The notes beneath the pieces are model-generated. The model ran no database searches. It worked only from the letters and a program-made list of their open reading frames with translations, and had not been told where the DNA came from. Shown here piece after piece: positions 22,569 through 25,510 of a DNA stretch of 25,510 bases. Every line of letters begins with the position of its first letter. The stretch's first letter is position 1. The stretch is from Claveliimonas sp963592205 (GTDB taxonomy: Bacteria; Bacillota; Clostridia; Lachnospirales; Lachnospiraceae). The stretch is from positions 1 through 25,510 of the forward strand of contig CAVAVU010000011.1 in assembly GCA_963592205.1 (NCBI GenBank), written 5' to 3'. A program made the position numbers and the translations under genes.

Positions 22569-23441
22569 ATGAAAAAAATAGAATTACATTCCATGTCCAA
22601 AAAGCAGCTGAAACAAATCCATGTCTGGCTGCGTGCGGCAATTCAGGTTCTGTATTTTATTTTCATTCCTTCCGTATACACAGCGGCATTTGCCGGAGTG
22701 AAGTACATATTTACACAGATTGGAGCAGGAGAACAGATTGAGCTCACGTCCTTTGTGACAGTCCTTATCCTGATCTGCGCATACACGATACTGTTTGGCA
22801 GGTTTTTCTGTGGATTTGCCTGTGCATTTGGCTCATTGGGAGATGCAGTGCATGCGTTGTACAAATATATTTTCAGGAAAATGAAAAAGAAACCGTTCCT
22901 GCTTCCGGATAAATGGACAAAGTGGCTGGATAAATTGAAATATGTTGTGCTGACAGGGATCGTCCTAATGTGCTTTGCAGGTGTATATGGAAAAGCAAAA
23001 GGGACAAGTCCGTGGGATGTGTTTTCCATGATAAGAGCAGGCAATTTTAAATTGAGTGGATATAGTATTGGAATGTTTGCGTTAATTGTGATCATTGTCG
23101 GAATGTGTGTGGAAGAGAGATTCTTTTGCAGGAATCTGTGCCCGATGGGTGCAGTATTTTCCTTACTTCCGGTGCTCCCGTTCTTTGCGTTACATCGCGA
23201 TCGTGAGAATTGCATCAAGGGATGTAGTGCCTGTACAAAGAAATGTCCATCTGGAATAGGACTTCCGGAAGATGGATCGCCGAGAGTGGAAGGGGATTGT
23301 TTTCAGTGTCAGAAATGTATTGATATCTGTCCAAAAGGAAACATCCATACCGGAATTCGGATGTTGAAAGGAAATGAAGTCTGGTTCACACTTTTGAGAG
23401 CGTTGCTGCTTGCAGTGATCTTAATCTGGGCAGGAGTGTAG
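22569..23441 (+). CDS. Polytopic membrane protein with two 4Fe-4S clusters (NapH/NosR/YccM type)
   Basis: The 290-residue protein has about five spans (near 24-46, 60-78, 125-142, 166-181 and 273-289). Two CxxxC pairs (C81/C85 in RFFCGFAC and C187/C191 in RFFCRNLCPMG) lie beside spans, as in NapH and NosR. The ferredoxin-like domain follows, with C215, C219, C222 and C226, and then C244, C247, C250 and C254 (CFQCQKCIDICP). The first cluster motif is C-x3-C-x2-C-x3-C rather than the usual spacing. Such proteins move electrons across the membrane between quinols or ferredoxin and outside partners. The position between FMN-protein genes and a NusG-II gene supports a role as the membrane conduit. 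Confidence 0.87.
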   Translation: MKKIELHSMSKKQLKQIHVWLRAAIQVLYFIFIPSVYTAAFAGVKYIFTQIGAGEQIELTSFVTVLILICAYTILFGRFFCGFACAFGSLGDAVHALYKYIFRKMKKKPFLLPDKWTKWLDKLKYVVLTGIVLMCFAGVYGKAKGTSPWDVFSMIRAGNFKLSGYSIGMFALIVIIVGMCVEERFFCRNLCPMGAVFSLLPVLPFFALHRDRENCIKGCSACTKKCPSGIGLPEDGSPRVEGDCFQCQKCIDICPKGNIHTGIRMLKGNEVWFTLLRALLLAVILIWAGV

Positions 23442-23442
23442 C

Positions 23443-23832
23443 ATGAAGAAAAAAGATGTCATACTTATGGGCGGGATTCTGGTTATAGCACTTGCTTTAT
23501 TTCTGGTCATGCATTTGACGAGAAGCGAGGCGGGGAATCAGATTCAGATCACAGTTGATGGAACCGTGTATGGAACCTATTCTCTTGCAAAGGATCAGGT
23601 GATTGAAGTCGAAAAAAATGACTTTTATAACCGGATTCGCATTCAGGATGGTGAGGCGTATATGGAAGAGGCAAACTGTCCGGATGGATATTGCGAAGAA
23701 CAGGGTAAAATCAGTGGTCGTACACAGACGATTGTCTGTCTTCCACATAAACTGGTTGTGGAAGTGCTGGACGAAGATGGACTGGAAAATGACGGTACGT
23801 CGGAAGATGTACCGGATACCGTATCGAAGTAA
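23443..23832 (+). CDS. NusG domain II-containing membrane-anchored protein
   Basis: The 129-residue protein has one N-terminal span (about 7-23) and a small beta-rich domain with the family signature of three cysteines: C79 and C84 in ANCPDGYCEEQG, and C99 in IVCLPHKLVVEV. Despite the name, it is not a transcription factor; it is an extracytoplasmic domain often encoded beside ApbE, FMN-binding and Gx-transporter genes. Its biochemical role is unknown; the cysteines could bind a metal or form a disulfide. It begins one base after the Fe-S protein stop, so the two are coupled. Confidence 0.82.
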   Translation: MKKKDVILMGGILVIALALFLVMHLTRSEAGNQIQITVDGTVYGTYSLAKDQVIEVEKNDFYNRIRIQDGEAYMEEANCPDGYCEEQGKISGRTQTIVCLPHKLVVEVLDEDGLENDGTSEDVPDTVSK

Positions 23833-23858
23833 ACGGGTACGACTGGAAAGGGAAGAGA

Positions 23859-24374
23859 ATGAATCGTAATAAAAAGATTGCGAATATGGCCATGCTGGTT
23901 GTGCTGGCAATGATATTCAGTTATGTAGAAAGTCTGATTCCGATCAATTTCGGAGTGCCGGGAATGAAACTTGGAATTGCCAATCTGGTCACTGTGACCG
24001 GAATTTATTTTCTGGCACTTCCGGAAATATTATTGGTAGTAGTTATGCGAGTTCTCCTGATTGGTTTTATGTTTGGCAATGGCATGTCAATCATATATAG
24101 TCTTGCAGGTGGTATATTAAGTGTGCTGGTTATGACACTGATGAAAAAGGCGAAGGACTTTTCGGAAGTAGGAGTCAGTATTGCCGGAGGAATTGCACAC
24201 AATATCGGGCAGTTGATGATTGCTGTTCTTGTGGTTGAGAATATGAAATTAGTATATTATCTTCCGGCACTCTTGATAGCAGGAACGGTAACAGGATGCC
24301 TGATTGGAGTGTTGAGTAAAAAAATGCTTCCGATTGTAAAATCAGAGGCAGTGAAATCATTGGAAACGATTTAA
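23859..24374 (+). CDS. Gx transporter/heptaprenyl diphosphate synthase component I-like membrane protein
   Basis: The 171-residue protein has about five spans and the family blocks VESLIPINFGVPGMKLGIANLV (written in part), FGNGMSIIYSLAGG and IAGGIAHNIGQL. The family is annotated either as the small subunit of heptaprenyl diphosphate synthase or as a Gx transporter. The multi-span, glycine-rich pattern fits a membrane transporter of the ECF S-component style better than a soluble enzyme subunit. In the Listeria flavin-electron-transfer locus, quinone and prenyl genes sit nearby, so either a quinone-related or a flavin-related job is possible. An AAGGGAAGAG ribosome site precedes the ATG. It ends the operon; an operator-bearing gap follows. 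Confidence 0.78.
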   Translation: MNRNKKIANMAMLVVLAMIFSYVESLIPINFGVPGMKLGIANLVTVTGIYFLALPEILLVVVMRVLLIGFMFGNGMSIIYSLAGGILSVLVMTLMKKAKDFSEVGVSIAGGIAHNIGQLMIAVLVVENMKLVYYLPALLIAGTVTGCLIGVLSKKMLPIVKSEAVKSLETI

Positions 24375-24387
24375 ATTTTTTTGATTA

Positions 24388-24409
24388 TAGGTTAGCTAAA
24401 GCTAACTTA
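24388..24409 (+). promoter_or_regulatory. GTTAG-N6-CTAAC dyad upstream of the last FMN protein gene
   Basis: GTTAGCTAAAGCTAAC (24391-24406) is a perfect palindrome of 7-base arms around AA, extended by two more pairs at 24388-24389 and 24408-24409. It lies about 35 bases ahead of the ATG at 24443, with TTGATT at 24381-24386 overlapping its left side as a possible -35. It shares the AGGTTAG-N6-CTAAC geometry with the site upstream of apbE. A metal-dependent repressor of the DtxR type is one candidate because of the TTAG/CTAA half-sites. Confidence 0.55.
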
Positions 24410-24442
24410 ATAATAAATTTTATCTATAAAAAGGAGGAACCT

Positions 24443-25510
24443 ATGAAAAAGAAAGACATAGCAACAAAAGTTGTGACAACGGCTGTGGCAATGACAATGG
24501 TAGCAGGGATGTGCCCGGCTACAGTATTTGCGGCAACCGGAAGTGAAATTGCAAAGGATGGGGTGTATACAGGCACAGCTCATGTAACGGATGAACAGGA
24601 AGAAGAGTGGAGCGAATATGATGTCAGTGTTTCTCTGCAAGTGAGTGGAGGAAAAATTACAGGAATAGACGTGACACCAGGTGCTACATATAATGCAGAA
24701 AGTGATAGCTATTTTAATTGGGCAAAAGCTGGAAGAACGAGAAAAGGAGTTACTTATCCGGGTTATACATCTCTGATTGGAAAAGATGCTACAGAAGATA
24801 CCATTAACAGCTGGGATGCAGTAAGTGGGGCTACGTGTACTTCGCATGCGGTTAAGAGTGCTGCGCTTGATGCAATCCATTCAGCGGAAACAAGTACAGG
24901 TACAGACACAGAAGAAGAAGCAAAATATGTGGTTATGAATGTGCCATATAATGCTTTTTATGCGGCCTATGGATTGACAGATAAAGCTGTATGGCAGGTA
25001 GAAGACGGAGTTGATGCAGTATCTACAGCGACTACAAACAAATTCAAAGGAACAACCGGACTTGCAAAAGGTACTTATAATAATGGAAAATACATTATGG
25101 GTGTGACCATTCCTGTAGAAGTGAGTGCGGAAGATTATAAAAAATTAAATACTTCATTAACAGCAGAAAATGATTACTATTTTACAACATTAGATCAGAA
25201 ACCAGAAGTGTACAGCAAGCTGACAATTAATGGAGATGGAAGCTACAGCTTTTCTAAGTTCGCAGATTCTACTATTACAATTGATAATGCGAAAGTAGAC
25301 ACGGCAGTGCTGAATAGTTCATATGGAGACTATCAGATTTCTCTGGAGGGAATCACACCGGATGGAAAAGTAACCGTGAATGGAGAAGAAAAAACCCTGA
25401 CTACTTATGGTGCAATCCTGAATACAAGTGCAGGTACACTTGGAATGACTTGTCTGGAAAACTTATGGTTTGGAACAAGAGTAGAGAATATGGAAATCGC
25501 TTGGTCAATC
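24443..25510 (+). CDS. Secreted FMN-binding protein with possible Tp47-like domain (3' end outside window)
   Basis: ATG 24443 follows a textbook AAAGGAGG; 356 codons are visible and the frame is still open at the window edge. A signal peptide is clear (KKKDIATK, hydrophobic stretch, cleavage near VFA-AT at about 30). Residues 35-147 form an FMN-binding domain with the acceptor motif DAVSGAT (T131). After a Thr/Glu linker, residues 161-356 begin YVVMNVPYNAFYAAYG and include a second DAVSTAT at 191-197. I tentatively relate this part to the Treponema Tp47 penicillin-binding lipoprotein domains; this is from memory. The gene has its own operator and ribosome site. It is probably an outer electron acceptor or ligand-binding flavoprotein. 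Confidence 0.8.
   Translation, partial: MKKKDIATKVVTTAVAMTMVAGMCPATVFAATGSEIAKDGVYTGTAHVTDEQEEEWSEYDVSVSLQVSGGKITGIDVTPGATYNAESDSYFNWAKAGRTRKGVTYPGYTSLIGKDATEDTINSWDAVSGATCTSHAVKSAALDAIHSAETSTGTDTEEEAKYVVMNVPYNAFYAAYGLTDKAVWQVEDGVDAVSTATTNKFKGTTGLAKGTYNNGKYIMGVTIPVEVSAEDYKKLNTSLTAENDYYFTTLDQKPEVYSKLTINGDGSYSFSKFADSTITIDNAKVDTAVLNSSYGDYQISLEGITPDGKVTVNGEEKTLTTYGAILNTSAGTLGMTCLENLWFGTRVENMEIAWSI

Overview
The window looks like chromosome of a gut-type Firmicute of the family Lachnospiraceae (Clostridia). The reasons are moderate-GC coding sequence with strong GGAGG-type ribosome sites, an ATP-dependent PEP carboxykinase, a Gram-positive phosphatidylserine/phosphatidylethanolamine operon, and surface flavoproteins of the kind common in anaerobic Clostridia. 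The species cannot be named from sequence alone.

Layout: (1) 2-625, a decayed tail of a protein type usually found on mobile elements. (2) 692-1360, a YczE/YitT-like membrane protein with its own terminator. (3) 1498-4648, a compact operon of a stand-alone LanC-like enzyme, a PLP-dependent cysteine-synthase homologue and a short-chain dehydrogenase. (4) 4743-6860, a hybrid sensor kinase with a Cache-like sensor, kinase core and receiver. (5) 6934-10190, a four-gene membrane-lipid operon: PAP2-like protein, MprF/AglD-type flippase-like protein, PS synthase and PS decarboxylase. (6) 10409-12013, pckA behind a near-consensus promoter and a tandem-repeat leader. (7) 12128-14445, a gene graveyard: a 5'-truncated pilT piece abutting a headless surface protein, a tiny membrane protein with an amber codon, about 525 bases of dense inverted repeats, and a frameshifted, truncated signal peptidase I gene. 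(8) 14478-15554 (minus strand), an iron-type alcohol dehydrogenase, followed by remnants of a second hybrid kinase. (9) 16078-19136, ppx-ppk polyphosphate genes with a Pho-box-like direct repeat upstream. (10) 19305-25510, a flavin-based extracellular redox locus: ApbE flavin transferase, a surface protein with four FMN-binding domains, a single-domain FMN protein, a polytopic membrane protein with two 4Fe-4S clusters, a NusG-domain-II protein, a Gx/HepA-like membrane protein, and a further FMN-binding secreted protein that runs off the window end.

How the parts fit: in region 10 the plausible electron path is from the cytoplasm through the membrane Fe-S protein to covalently bound FMN domains outside the membrane, with ApbE loading the flavin. 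The first gene and the last gene of this locus each have the same dyad (GTTAG-N6-CTAAC) just upstream, so they probably answer to one regulator. Regions 3 and 10 are the best candidates for under-described systems. Region 3 pairs a ProcM-type, all-cysteine LanC-like zinc site with a cysteine-synthase fold enzyme and has no lantibiotic genes in view. No tRNA, rRNA, CRISPR array or intact insertion sequence was seen.
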